NCBI RefSeq assembly: GCF_013179805.1
Contig: NZ_SRRZ01000001.1
Coordinates: 98,335 to 162,334 of the forward strand
Origin: Microcoleus asticus IPMA8
Lineage (GTDB): Bacteria > Cyanobacteriota > Cyanobacteriia > Cyanobacteriales > Microcoleaceae
DNA length: 64,000 nt
Reading direction: 5' to 3'
The position numbers and the translations under genes are program-made. Positions 1 through 8,753 of this stretch are shown here, piece by piece; the stretch's first letter is position 1, and every line of letters starts with the position of its first letter. The notes under the pieces were generated by a model. The model saw nothing but the letters and a program-made list of their open reading frames with translations, was not told the origin of the DNA and made no database searches.

Positions 1-1135
1 GCGAATAGGGGTGTCCGTCACCCAAACCAAACCGCATCAGAATTACATCTCGCTCGCGGCTGGTCAAATCTGCCAGCAGTTGCTGCAAGTCGCGGTGCAG
101 AGCTTCTCGCATCAGCATTTCTTCTGGCGATACGCAGTCGGTTTCGAGCAAGTCGCCCAACTCTGTATCTTTTTCGTTGCCCACTTTAGTTTCCAGAGAA
201 ACAGACCGGGGGACTCGCAGTAAAACTTCTCGGACTTGGGGCGCGGTCATGTCCAACTCGACAGCGATGTCTTCGATCGTAGCTGTCCGACCTTTTTCTT
301 GAGAAATTTTGCGCTGGGCTTTTTTGATTTTGTTAAGTTTTTCGGTGATGTGAACCGGGAGGCGAATGGTGCGGCTTTGAGTAGCGATAGCCCGCGTAAT
401 TCCCTGCCGAATCCACCAGTAGGCATAGGTGCTAAACCGGTAGCCCCGCGTCGGGTCAAACTTTTCTACAGCTCGCTCCAGTCCTAGAGTACCTTCTTGT
501 ATTAAATCGAGCAATTCTAAACCGCGATTTTGATATTTTTTCGCCACCGAAACCACCAGGCGCAGGTTCGCCTTAATCATGTGGTCTTTAGCTTCGACGC
601 CTTCAGCTTGAATTCTTTCGATCGCCTCGACCGTCATCTCGGCTAACTCTGCCCACTGGCGCTTGCCTTCGGACATAATTTGCTTGAGTTCTGGCACGTC
701 ACCGACACCGGCGGTTAAGGCCCAGCGTTCCAGGGAAGGTTTATGTCCTAACTGTGCGGCCAAGCGATCGCGCACCTCAATTAAATGCACGAAGCGCCCA
801 ATTAGCCCTTCTTCCTGAGAGGCGACCGTGTTGCGTAATTCCAGCAATTTGATATAGCGCTGAACTTTTTGAGCTTCCGAGACTTCTTCGTCTCTACCCA
901 AGAGACGAACCCGACCTATTTCTTGGAGGTACAGGCGCACTAAATCTGTAGTGCGACGGCTGGCGTTTTTTTGCAATTTGGCTGCTGGGTCTGCATCTTC
1001 TGTCTCTGCTGGGTATTGGTCGAGCAGTTCGTCTCCAGCTTCTTCAGCATCTTCATCCAACACATCACCTTGCAAGGGATTGACTCGCAGTTGTTCGTCG
1101 AATTCAGCTTCAGCGTAAAAAGAGGTGGCTGGCAT
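1..1135 (-). CDS. sigC: RNA polymerase group 2 sigma factor, SigC type (3' end cut by window)
   Basis: About 378 residues are visible and the C-terminus runs off the left edge, so part of region 4 is missing. Region 1.2 is seen as TDLVRLYLQEIGRVRLL near residue 60. It is followed by a long insert containing RYIKLLELRNTVASQEEGL, which I associate with the SigC subgroup. Regions 2.1-2.4 follow (DHMIKANLRLVVSVAKKY, DLIQEGTLGL, FSTYAYWWIRQ), then region 3 and the start of region 4.2 (LTSRERDVILMRFGLGDG). The start is the ATG giving MPATSFYAEAEF. It would direct core RNA polymerase to alternative promoters, in other cyanobacteria linked to stationary phase and carbon/nitrogen state. The family assignment is firm; the exact paralogue is inferred from the insert. 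Confidence 0.88.
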   Translation of the reverse strand, partial: MPATSFYAEAEFDEQLRVNPLQGDVLDEDAEEAGDELLDQYPAETEDADPAAKLQKNASRRTTDLVRLYLQEIGRVRLLGRDEEVSEAQKVQRYIKLLELRNTVASQEEGLIGRFVHLIEVRDRLAAQLGHKPSLERWALTAGVGDVPELKQIMSEGKRQWAELAEMTVEAIERIQAEGVEAKDHMIKANLRLVVSVAKKYQNRGLELLDLIQEGTLGLERAVEKFDPTRGYRFSTYAYWWIRQGITRAIATQSRTIRLPVHITEKLNKIKKAQRKISQEKGRTATIEDIAVELDMTAPQVREVLLRVPRSVSLETKVGNEKDTELGDLLETDCVSPEEMLMREALHRDLQQLLADLTSRERDVILMRFGLGDGHPYS

Positions 1136-1627
1136 AGTGATTTTCTCAGTTGCTCCGGGTGAAAAGATGCTACGCTTAGCGGCTATTTATAATTATGATG
1201 CCCACTTTGTTAAGACGAAGCATCACCGCTTTGTGTTTCTTTACTAACTTTCCTGACTTTTCTGCTGTTGTTCGATCGAACTTTTGCTGCCCCACTTGTT
1301 TTACCAAGATTCTGGAAAACGCTAAGAACTTTCTGATGTAACAGGTTGAAGGCCCGAAAAGTATGTTGTACTTCTTTGTTTATGTAGCTAGTATAGATAG
1401 TGACTGGCTAGAAACAAGTGACGTTAGTCAGAAGTTAAGTTAATCTTCATCACCGATAACCTGGTTCCCGATCACTTCGGAAAATTATCCATTTTTTTAA
1501 TAAAACTTTATATAACTCGGCGCTCTTGATTAAATACCCAGCAGTGAGCGCAGAAGTTTAATCCACTACAGTATATGAGCTTCTGAGTTGGTACAGTCCG
1601 CATTACCGAGTTATTGGCTGACTCAAA

Positions 1628-1692
1628 AACCCGGTTTCTTCCTCAAACTTCTAGATTAAAACCTAGAAGTTTGAGGGAGAAACCCGGTTTCT
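1628..1692. repeat. Hairpin flanked by direct copies of AACCCGGTTTCT
   Basis: A perfect 14-bp inverted repeat (CCTCAAACTTCTAG at 1641-1654 against 1663-1676, loop of 8) is bracketed by direct copies of AACCCGGTTTCT at 1628 and 1681. Related GAAACCGGGTTT motifs recur near 23243, 30252, 41997 and 42381, so this belongs to a dispersed family. Confidence 0.75.
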
Positions 1693-1839
1693 CAATGTCT
1701 TTGGCGTAAGTCGCGACTTTGAGGGGGCGATCTGCTGATAATTTTTTTGCTGTTCGCTGCTGCTTCCGGGTTAACATCACCCAAGAGCGCCAGCATCAAA
1801 AACCTGTTTTTTTGCACGCGGCCTGCAACAACGCTCAAC

Positions 1840-2050
1840 TTAAAATTGCTAAGTAGGCCAGCGGAAAAAAAACCATAGTATCTTGTAGGGGTCGGTTTAA
1901 CTAAGAGCGCAAATACCAGCGAGTAGATGGCTGCAAAACCCTGCAATTAAAATTGCTAAGTAGGTCAGCGGCAAAAAACCATAGTATCTTGTAGAGGCGG
2001 GTTTAACTAAGAGCGCAAATACCAGGGAGGAGACGGCTGCAAAACCTGCC
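1840..2050. repeat. 107-bp tandem duplication
   Basis: Two direct copies (about 1840-1946 and 1947-2050) start with TTAAAATTGCTAAGTAGG and share CCATAGTATCTTGTAG and CTAAGAGCGCAAATACCAG with a few substitutions. The period is 107 bp. Read on the minus strand both copies can encode a hydrophobic segment (SLVFALLVKP), but no start site or wider gene supports expression. Confidence 0.8.
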
Positions 2051-2097
2051 CTCCCTATGTTGACTGTTGACTGTTATGTTAATTTGTAGCCACCTAC

Positions 2098-2967
2098 TTA
2101 GCGCGGGTAAAGTTTCATCAGTTCCCTCACCTGTTCGGCGTGATACGAACTGCGAGTTAAGGGAGAAGCGACAACTTGCAAGAATCCCAAAGATTCGCCA
2201 AACTTTCTCCAAGCATCAAACTGTTCTGGAGGCACAAAGTTTTCTACGTTCAAGTGCTTTTGAGTCGGTTGCAGGTACTGTCCAACTGTTAGAATATCGC
2301 AGCCGACAGCCCGCAAGTCTTCCATCGCCTCCCGAATTTCGGCGTCTGTTTCTCCGAGCCCCACCATGATGCCGGATTTGGTGTAAACCCCAGGTGCGAG
2401 TTCGCGGCTTCGCTGCAATAGTTCCAAGGTGCGATCGTACTTTCCTTGCGGCCGCACCTTGCGGTAAAGTCGCTTTACGGTTTCGGTATTGTGGTTGAGT
2501 ACCTCTGGCCGGGCTGCGAGAATGATTTCTAAAGCCTGCCAGTTGCCGCACAAGTCGGGAATCAAAACTTCTATAGTTGTATCGGGCATCGCACAGCGCA
2601 CTGCTTGAATACACTCGACAAACTGAGACGCGCCCCCATCCGGCAAATCGTCCCGGTTGACAGAGGTAATCACGACGTGGTTGAGTTTGAGCCGCTGCAC
2701 CGCTTGTGCCAATCTTTGGGGTTCTGTGGGATCTAAAGCTTGGGGCTTTTTCTCAAAATCTATGTCGCAGTAAGGACAGGCGCGGGTACAAGCCGGGCCC
2801 ATAATCAAAAATGTCGCAGTACCTGCGTTAAAGCATTCGCCGATGTTCGGACACGAAGCCTCTTCGCAAACCGTATTCAGGGCTAAATCGCGCAAAATTT
2901 CTTTGACGTTGCCGACGCGCTCCCACTGGGGGGCTTTAACTCGCAACCACTGGGGCTTAACTGTCAC
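2098..2967 (-). CDS. lipA: Lipoyl synthase
   Basis: A radical SAM enzyme that inserts two sulfur atoms into octanoyl groups on lipoyl-domain proteins (pyruvate dehydrogenase E2, glycine cleavage H protein). All 289 residues look intact, a normal length. The auxiliary cluster is C34/C39/C45 in CEEASCPNIGEC, and the radical SAM cluster is C60/C64/C67 in CTRACPYC. The family-specific C-terminal RSSYHAEQ is present and supplies the serine ligand. The ATG start gives MTVKPQWLRVKAPQWERVG, the usual N-terminus. It stands alone, with the tandem repeat downstream and tRNA-Pro upstream on the other strand. High confidence. Confidence 0.95.
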   Translation of the reverse strand: MTVKPQWLRVKAPQWERVGNVKEILRDLALNTVCEEASCPNIGECFNAGTATFLIMGPACTRACPYCDIDFEKKPQALDPTEPQRLAQAVQRLKLNHVVITSVNRDDLPDGGASQFVECIQAVRCAMPDTTIEVLIPDLCGNWQALEIILAARPEVLNHNTETVKRLYRKVRPQGKYDRTLELLQRSRELAPGVYTKSGIMVGLGETDAEIREAMEDLRAVGCDILTVGQYLQPTQKHLNVENFVPPEQFDAWRKFGESLGFLQVVASPLTRSSYHAEQVRELMKLYPR

Positions 2968-3064
2968 GTCTGTCTCCGCCTGAGTAGTGTTTTACAAATC
3001 ATTATATACGAGCTTGCTAAATTTTAACTTGAATGTGATAAGCTTAAAATCTAGTGACTAATTT

Positions 3065-3138
3065 CGGGATGTAGCGCAGCTTGGTAGCGCACCTCGTTCG
3101 GGACGAGGGGGTCGCAGGTTCAAATCCTGTCATCCCGA
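3065..3138 (+). tRNA. trnP-CGG: tRNA-Pro (CGG)
   Basis: A 74-nt cloverleaf. The acceptor stem CGGGATG pairs with CATCCCG and is followed by discriminator A at 3138. The D arm is GCGCAGCTTGGTAGCGC, the anticodon stem CCTCG/CGAGG closes the loop TTCGGGA (anticodon CGG, decoding CCG proline), and the T arm contains GGTTCAAATCC. CCA is not encoded. No intron is visible. Confidence 0.96.
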
Positions 3139-3592
3139 TTATACAATTAAATTGGATATGCCCCAGCAAGTGAGTGTGTTTTGGGCGATCGTCCGGGTGT
3201 GTATATTTGTAGTACGCATAAATTAGTCGATGGGGCGATCTATCGTTTTAATTTGTCTTTGCTAAAAAATCAACTGTAGCGACTGTTTTGGCAGATGGAA
3301 TTAGAGAATAAGGCGTAAAGAATCAGAGCAGCAATAGAGAGTAGAGAGCAAGTCTTTGCGTTCTCACTCTGTGAGGGTTTGGGACTGTGTTTAATAATAC
3401 GTACTTGCTCAATGCTGAGAAATTTTGCTAAGGTTTGAAACCGAAGGCAAGTATACATACTGCAATAATTCTTAAATACACTTTTATTAAATTTTACATC
3501 TTCAGATATATGTATTAATAGATGAATGAGCTTATAATAAGATTTAATTGCTAGCTGTTCTCAAATTAACCCACAAACCGGAGGATATTCCA
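3139..3592. other. Spacer between tRNA-Pro and the EAL gene
   Basis: About 450 bases, AT-rich towards the right. A 62-codon minus-strand frame is open (3270-3458) but has no recognisable features. I see only the ribosome binding site GGAGG at about 3581 belonging to the next gene. Confidence 0.5.
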
Positions 3593-4714
3593 ATGCAAAA
3601 AAGTGGCAAAGCCTTCGGCTCCTGCTCTCGCTGCGAAACACTACCCGCCAAAATAGAGGGAAGGGGAGGTCTGTACCTGTGGTTTCCAGTATCGCACACC
3701 CTGAATAAAGTTATTTCTGCACTGACCAAGGATCAACTTGAATTTCGGCTGTTAGAAGAGAGCAAGTGTTTGTACATTATGCTTGAGGGAATAGCCAAAG
3801 AAAAGTTTAACGCCCTAGCATCATCGGTGCTGACAACTCAAGAGTTGAAAAAGACAAAAGTTTTGTGGATGCGCGAAGTTGACCAGCCTAAATTTAGCGA
3901 TTTTTATCGCAGCACTTCCTTAGACAGTTTTATTAACTTCAGTAACTCTGATTGGCTGTTAGATTTATTGTCCGAAGAACGCATTACTACACATTTTCAG
4001 CCCATTGTTTATACCTCAGATACTTCTAAAATTTTTGCCCACGAAGCGCTGCTCCGAGGAATTGACGAGCAAGGAAACTTAATTTATCCGGGTCGGATTT
4101 TTGCCCAAGCAGAATCAGCAGGCCTAATTTTTCAACTAGATGTTTTAGCCCGGACTCGCGCTATCCGCGAAGCCCATGTTTACGATATCAAAGAACTACT
4201 TTTTATTAATTTTTCTCCCACTTCAGTTTACGATCCCGCTACGTGCCTGCGAAGAACAGTACAGGCTATTGATGAATCGGGAATTCCTCACAGCAATATT
4301 GTTTTTGAAGTAGCGGAATCTCAGCACCCTCCTGATATCGATCACTTGATTAATATTCTGAGTTTTTACCGAGAGGCGGGATTTTTAATTGCTTTGGACG
4401 ATTTTGGCAGCGGTTCTTCTAATTTAAATTTGATGCACCAACTGCGTCCAGATTTTATTAAGTTGGATATGCAATTGATTCGCAACGTCCATCAAGATTA
4501 TTATAAGGCACTCATTACTGAAAAGATGTTAGAAATTGCCGCTCAATTAGGAATTAAAACTGTTGCTGAAGGTGTGGAAACTTTGGAGGAGTTTGAGTGG
4601 GTGCGAGAACGGGGAGCAACTTTGGTTCAAGGTTATTTGATTGCTAAGCCGACTTCTCCCCCGATCGCAGTTACGAGCTATATTGGTCCTGAACCACTAC
4701 CTATGTCTGCTTAA
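3593..4714 (+). CDS. EAL-domain protein (putative c-di-GMP phosphodiesterase)
   Basis: Start set at ATG 3593 because GGAGG lies 7 bases upstream; longer frames begin in untranslated sequence. The 373-residue product begins with a short cysteine-containing stretch (CSRCETLP) and an N-terminal region of about 130 residues of unknown fold. The EAL domain follows from about residue 135: HEALLRG (the EAL signature), NFSPTSV, LDDFGSGSSN, FIKLD and AEGVET. The signature glutamate, the DD pair, the lysine and the late glutamate needed for metal-dependent hydrolysis are all present, so it is probably active against cyclic di-GMP. No transmembrane segment, so cytoplasmic. Cyclic di-GMP in cyanobacteria affects motility and aggregation; its role here is inferred only from the domain. 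Confidence 0.85.
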   Translation: MQKSGKAFGSCSRCETLPAKIEGRGGLYLWFPVSHTLNKVISALTKDQLEFRLLEESKCLYIMLEGIAKEKFNALASSVLTTQELKKTKVLWMREVDQPKFSDFYRSTSLDSFINFSNSDWLLDLLSEERITTHFQPIVYTSDTSKIFAHEALLRGIDEQGNLIYPGRIFAQAESAGLIFQLDVLARTRAIREAHVYDIKELLFINFSPTSVYDPATCLRRTVQAIDESGIPHSNIVFEVAESQHPPDIDHLINILSFYREAGFLIALDDFGSGSSNLNLMHQLRPDFIKLDMQLIRNVHQDYYKALITEKMLEIAAQLGIKTVAEGVETLEEFEWVRERGATLVQGYLIAKPTSPPIAVTSYIGPEPLPMSA

Positions 4715-4879
4715 ATGGTTTTCAGTTGCGATTTGGCCCTACATTTGCTCGTTTCCAGGCAGAGCCTGAGGACGCATATCGGGAAGCTTTGTCTCCATTA
4801 AAATGAGACAAGAGTTTGGAGGCAGAGCCTCCGGATCTTCATTACCAGGCTTTGCCTGGTAACGAGAATAACTAGCACT

Positions 4880-5755
4880 TTAAACGCTCAAATTGCGCCG
4901 CAGAAAGCTTTCTAGGGATTCCATTCTCATGCCGTAGATTGATTCCAAGTTTTGCACTTGTTCCGGAGTGCAGAAATACTCATTACCCAGCAATACCCGC
5001 AAAGTTCCTAAGTCTTTTTGAGCTTGAGGATTCAATAAACCCAAGGCATTTCTCAAACCGTCAAACACAACCAGCGGCGGGTTGATTACCATAGGTTCGC
5101 GATTGAATAAGCGTCCAAAAATGCGGGGAATGTCGTCTCTTGTCAGCACATCCGGGCCACCGACTCGCAGAATTTGGTTGCGGGCGCCTTCGACTGTTGG
5201 CGAGTCTGCGGCAATCTTTGCTAAGTCGTCGGTACTGACAACAGAGGTGCGGTTTTTGCCGTCGCCAATCAGCAGGTAAAGTCCGGTTTCTCGAAATCTT
5301 GCTGCTAGCGGTAACAAGCTGGAAGCAAAACCTGCTGGCCGCAAGATTGTATAATTCAAGCCGCTGTTTTGCAGGTATTTTTCTACTTCTCGCTTGGCTT
5401 TAAATACTGCGGAATCTTCGTATCCTCGATCGACTCCCAGTACCGAAACAAAGACAAAGTGCTGCACTCCTGCTTCTTTGGCGCAGTCAATCAATTCTAT
5501 GTTAGCGCGGTAGTGTACTGCTTGAACGTCGCCGCCGGTGCCGTGGCTGCTGATGATGTACTGCACTCCTTGGCAGGCTTTTTTAATATCTTTGTCTTGT
5601 TTTAAGTCGCCGATAAAAATCTCGGCGCCTCGGTTTTCTAGTTCTGAGTAGCGAGATGCGAGGCGAACGAATGCGCGGACAGGCTTCTCTTGCTGTGTGA
5701 TTTCTCGTACAATTCGGCGGCCTAGTGCGCCTGTTGCTCCGGTTACTAAGAACAT
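4880..5755 (-). CDS. NAD(P)-binding SDR protein, NmrA/Ycf39-like
   Basis: Start set at the ATG giving MFLVTGATGALGRR; an upstream extension would be translated from a palindromic intergenic repeat and is unlikely. The 291-residue product is an atypical short-chain dehydrogenase/reductase: the glycine-rich TGATGALGRR binds NAD(P), and YTILRPAGF around residue 155 is typical of the NmrA/Ycf39/HSCARG branch. That branch often lacks the classic YxxxK catalytic pair and acts as a redox sensor or assembly factor (Ycf39 assists photosystem II and chlorophyll-binding proteins). The substrate cannot be assigned. It stands alone between repeats. Confidence 0.8.
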   Translation of the reverse strand: MFLVTGATGALGRRIVREITQQEKPVRAFVRLASRYSELENRGAEIFIGDLKQDKDIKKACQGVQYIISSHGTGGDVQAVHYRANIELIDCAKEAGVQHFVFVSVLGVDRGYEDSAVFKAKREVEKYLQNSGLNYTILRPAGFASSLLPLAARFRETGLYLLIGDGKNRTSVVSTDDLAKIAADSPTVEGARNQILRVGGPDVLTRDDIPRIFGRLFNREPMVINPPLVVFDGLRNALGLLNPQAQKDLGTLRVLLGNEYFCTPEQVQNLESIYGMRMESLESFLRRNLSV

Positions 5756-5792
5756 GATTTTTAGTTGTTGGTTGTTACTTACATCTTGCACG

Positions 5793-5886
5793 TTTCTCAA
5801 TAACAGGCTTTCCGGCCTGTTCCACAAAGAGTGAATTTTCTTGTGGAGTGGGCAGGAGAGCCTCCCATCGAAGGCTTATTGAGAAT
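5793..5886. repeat. Nested palindromic repeat upstream of the SDR gene
   Basis: The outer arms TTCTCAATAA...TTATTGAGAA enclose an inner palindrome AACAGGC-TTTCCG-GCCTGTT at 5802-5821. A close relative, AACAGGCC-CGAA-GGCCTGTT, occurs at 14209-14228. It lies just upstream of the SDR start and downstream of xthA, where it may end xthA transcription. Confidence 0.65.
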
Positions 5887-5927
5887 GGTGCAATATCTCA
5901 GTTGTTATTAACCTTATAACTTATAAA

Positions 5928-6713
5928 TCAAATTTCGACAATTACGGGGGCGTGGTCGCTGGGTTTAATTAATTTTCTGGGAGCAATGTCTATTGTACAG
6001 TTTTTTGCTTGTTCGTACAGGGGAAAGCTTAGATAATGGTGGTCGATTCTCCAGCCGTTGTTGCGCGGAAAAGCGGCGGCGCGGTAGTCCCACCAGCTAT
6101 AATGGCCGCCTTCTGATGTGAATTTGCGAAAGGGGTCGTTTAATCCTAATTCTATGATTTCTGTTAGCGCGAGGCGCTCGGGAACAGATAAGCCGACGGA
6201 GTTGGCATTGGCTTTGGGATTGTGGATATCTCGATCGTCCGGGACGATGTTGAAGTCGCCGCAAATGCACAATTTAGGGGATTTGTCTAGTGCTATTTTG
6301 AGGTATTCTTGCAGCAGTTTGAGCCACTTTAGTTTGTAGTCATATTTCTCGCTGCCGACTTCGGAACCGTTGGGAACGTATACGCAAATAATGCAAATAT
6401 CGTCGATTATTCCGGCTATTAGGCGTTTTTGTTCGTCAAAAATACCTGCGGTTTCTTCGCCGAGAAGGGGGGCAAATCCGGTGGTGATTTGCGTTAGGGG
6501 CGATCGGCTGAGAATGGCGACACCGTTATAGGATTTTTGACCGGAAATGTAGCAGTTGTAGCCGAGGTTGATGAAGGGTTCTAGGGGGAAGTCTTTGTCT
6601 GTAACTTTGGTTTCTTGGAGGCAGATAACGTCTGGGGAGTTGGTTTGCAACCAGCTAGTAACGTGTTCTATGCGGGTGCGGATTGAGTTGACGTTCCAGG
6701 TGGCGATTTTCAT
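5928..6713 (-). CDS. xth: Exodeoxyribonuclease III
   Basis: An AP endonuclease and 3'-5' exonuclease of base-excision repair. The 261-residue product is of normal length and starts MKIATWNVNSIRTR (the N7-equivalent asparagine). Catalytic motifs are present in order: LQETK (metal-binding Glu), GDFNIVPDDRD, the DNA-inserting loop region WRIDHH and the final SDHAPV with catalytic Asp/His. The ATG overlaps the stop of the upstream NB-ARC remnant by the sequence ATGA, which implies the two were once co-translated, though the remnant is now frameshifted. Confidence 0.95.
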   Translation of the reverse strand: MKIATWNVNSIRTRIEHVTSWLQTNSPDVICLQETKVTDKDFPLEPFINLGYNCYISGQKSYNGVAILSRSPLTQITTGFAPLLGEETAGIFDEQKRLIAGIIDDICIICVYVPNGSEVGSEKYDYKLKWLKLLQEYLKIALDKSPKLCICGDFNIVPDDRDIHNPKANANSVGLSVPERLALTEIIELGLNDPFRKFTSEGGHYSWWDYRAAAFPRNNGWRIDHHYLSFPLYEQAKNCTIDIAPRKLIKPSDHAPVIVEI

Positions 6714-7776
6714 TTTTTGTTTGTTATATACTCTCTGATTACTGGCCAGATCGTAAAGTGCGATCGCCCGTTTTGTTTTACTGTTTCAACTAATGACCTT
6801 CGTCCTAAAGATTGCATGACTTTCAAGAGTTCTGGCGGTGATAGTTGCAGGTTTTCTGGTATTTGTGAGATGTCGGCTGGTTCGATCGTACTTGCTAGCC
6901 AAGAGATAACTTGTTGTTCGGATGCGGTTAGGCGATCGAAATGCTGGTGCAGGAGTGATTCTAAGTCACCTAAGAATAGGGTATCATAGGAGAGGAATTC
7001 GGAAACGCTACCGCCGAGTAAGTCTTGAATTAATGTGGCAACTATATTTAACCATAAGGGATTGCCTCGGTAAAGGTCGATCAGTTCTGACCATTTCTCC
7101 AGTTCTGCTAATCCTTTTTCTCTGAATATTTCTTGTGCTTCCGCGCCTAAACCGTTGAGTTGCAGCGATTTGCAGGGGCGGTTTTCGCCTTCTAAGGCGG
7201 CTGTTTCTCTGGGTTTTTCCCAACTCAGGAGGATTAAGCAACTGTTGTGGGATAATTCTGTTAGTTGTTTGAAGAATGCGCCGTAATTTTCATATCCAGG
7301 TTGGTAATTTCCTGCGAGTTGTTGGCTGCTGAAGATGGTTTGGATATCATCGAGGATGATGAGACAGCGGTGCGATCGTAAATAGTTGATTACCCCCCCA
7401 ACCCCCCCTTGCTAAGAGGGGGAGAAAGAGGTTGAATCTCTTCGCCGCGCCTGGGAGAAAGAGGTTGAATCTCTTCGCCCCCCCTTGATAAGGGGGGGTT
7501 GGGGGGGTTAGTTTCTTGCTGCTGCGAGAGGAATTTAATTAAGTCGGTTTGGAGTGATGCCAGCGGTGGAGAGTTGCGGAGACTTCGCCAGATAATGCGA
7601 TCGAATTCGTGTTGAATTTGTGGGATTAGTTGGAGTGTAAGGGCGGTTTTGCCAATACCGGATAAGCCTAAGATGGTGATGAGGCGGGTGCGGTCCAAAA
7701 TCCAGTTTTCGAGGGTGGTGAGTTCGGATGTGCGTGAACAATTTGAGAACCAAAGGCCAAAAATGATACAAGAGTG
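6710..7776 (-). pseudogene. NB-ARC ATPase remnant, frameshifted by inserted repeats
   Basis: Two open segments in different frames together read as an NB-ARC NTPase. Upstream part (7776 down to 7393): SELTTLENWILDRTRLITIL, then Walker A GLSGIGKTAL, then HEFDRIIWRSLRNSPPL. Downstream part (7393 down to 6710): Walker B CLIILDD, then RGNPLWLNIVATLIQDLLGG (GxP-type motif) and a winged-helix-like end. The downstream segment has about 226 open codons but no ATG, GTG or TTG until near its end, so it cannot start alone. Between the parts lies a run of C/G-rich repeats (7390-7510) encoding PPNPPLSRGG and PPLSKGG. The effector or vMap-like N-terminus and any WD40/TPR tail are missing. The stop overlaps the xthA start (ATGA). 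Confidence 0.75.
7390..7510. repeat. G/C-run repeat cluster inside the NB-ARC gene
   Basis: Two copies of the palindromic CCCCCCAACCCCCCCTTG...AAGGGGGG type are separated by two direct copies of GAGAAAGAGGTTGAATCTCT. The same family lies inside rsmE (30525-30617) and a degenerate copy lies near 14125. Homopolymer runs of seven or more C/G make the reading frame slippage-prone. Confidence 0.8.
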
Positions 7777-8008
7777 CTATGCAAAAGGTGGTGATAGTCT
7801 AATTTGTGATCGATAAGGTACTGGTAAACCTGATTGCGCTTATTGTCATTTTAGATGTTATCCTCTCAATAGCGTAAAGCTAAGTGAACTAATTTGGGGA
7901 CTTATGAACTAATTGTAGTATGGAAAACTACCCTCTCTTTAGGGAAATTAGTTCAATAGAGACAGGATAGAAAATAGCAGTCCTATAGAATACGAAGGGG
8001 AATACAAG

Positions 8009-8617
8009 ATGGCTAGAGATATAGAAGCAAGACGAACTAGATACAACGGGGTGACATTCAGATCTAAGTTAGAGGCTCAATGGGCCGTCTTCTGGGATGA
8101 GCTAGGAGTGAAATGGGAGTACGAACCACAGATGTTTGAGCTTCCAGATGGAAAGCAATATATACCTGATTTTTGGATAGTTGATTTAGCTTTATGGGTC
8201 GAGATTAAGCCTAATGCAAAAATTGCACACGAAGAGGAAGCAGAGTTGAAATGTTTACAATTAGCTGGTAAAACTGGCGACCTAGTATACTTAGACCAGG
8301 GTGGATTCGCTTGGCCTATTTCTGAAGACTGGCACTACTCAAAATCAGTGGTTCCACAGGAGGCTGCCGAGATATACTCAGTTCTTTTTTTCTATATCCC
8401 AGATCATGTTCAAGGAGATTGGATATATCGATCATATGACCATTTTTGGGGCACCTGCCCTGAATGCGGGAAAATAGGGATTGCAGCTCTGATATCATTA
8501 GGTTTCTTTAGAAATCATATTTTTTCATGTAATTGCTATACCCGGAATCACTGGCTAGAGTCCTCTTCTGAAAGACTAATGGAAGCATACGATAAAGCAT
8601 TAAGATATTGGAGCTAA
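8009..8617 (+). CDS. PD-(D/E)XK-like nuclease with C-terminal zinc ribbon
   Basis: 202 residues; the ATG is preceded by GAAGGGGA. The N-terminal half matches the pattern of small phage/plasmid PD-(D/E)XK nucleases: GVTFRSKLEAQWAVFWDELG (helix with conserved Glu), YEPQMFELPDGKQYIPDFW (Asp of PD) and LWVEIKPNAK (the ExK). The C-terminal part has CPECGK...CNC, a possible zinc ribbon, followed by a helix. No partner gene is adjacent. The GC content looks lower than in neighbouring housekeeping genes, and it sits beside an NB-ARC remnant and toxin-antitoxin-like genes, in keeping with mobile or defence cargo. The nuclease fold is well supported by motif order; its role is unknown. Confidence 0.7.
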   Translation: MARDIEARRTRYNGVTFRSKLEAQWAVFWDELGVKWEYEPQMFELPDGKQYIPDFWIVDLALWVEIKPNAKIAHEEEAELKCLQLAGKTGDLVYLDQGGFAWPISEDWHYSKSVVPQEAAEIYSVLFFYIPDHVQGDWIYRSYDHFWGTCPECGKIGIAALISLGFFRNHIFSCNCYTRNHWLESSSERLMEAYDKALRYWS

Positions 8618-8753
8618 AAAAATCAAAATTTCCTATCATAGCTATATAGAGAAATTTCTCACTGTTAAAGCTAACCTGATGATTATCTAATCAAAAAACT
8701 GTTTTTATGGAAAGGCGCTCGCCCCTCGCCTCTATTTTTAAAAAAAGCACTAC

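Larger units (their letters stand above)
1136..2097. other. Gene-poor spacer between sigC and lipA, rich in repeats
   Basis: I see no convincing gene. It holds the sigC upstream region (about 1136-1620, AT-rich, no clear operator), a hairpin element at 1628-1692 and a 107-bp tandem duplication at 1840-2050. A reading frame on the minus strand through the duplication exists, but it is made of the repeat and has no recognisable domain. Confidence 0.6.

Noticed and set aside
1692..1946. 84-codon minus-strand frame through the tandem repeat
   Set aside because: Its content is the repeat itself, the other copy gives a different frame, and no start signal is visible.
7390..7510. CRISPR array or terminator cluster
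   Set aside because: The copies are few, irregular in spacing and match the in-frame rsmE insertion family, not a CRISPR repeat.
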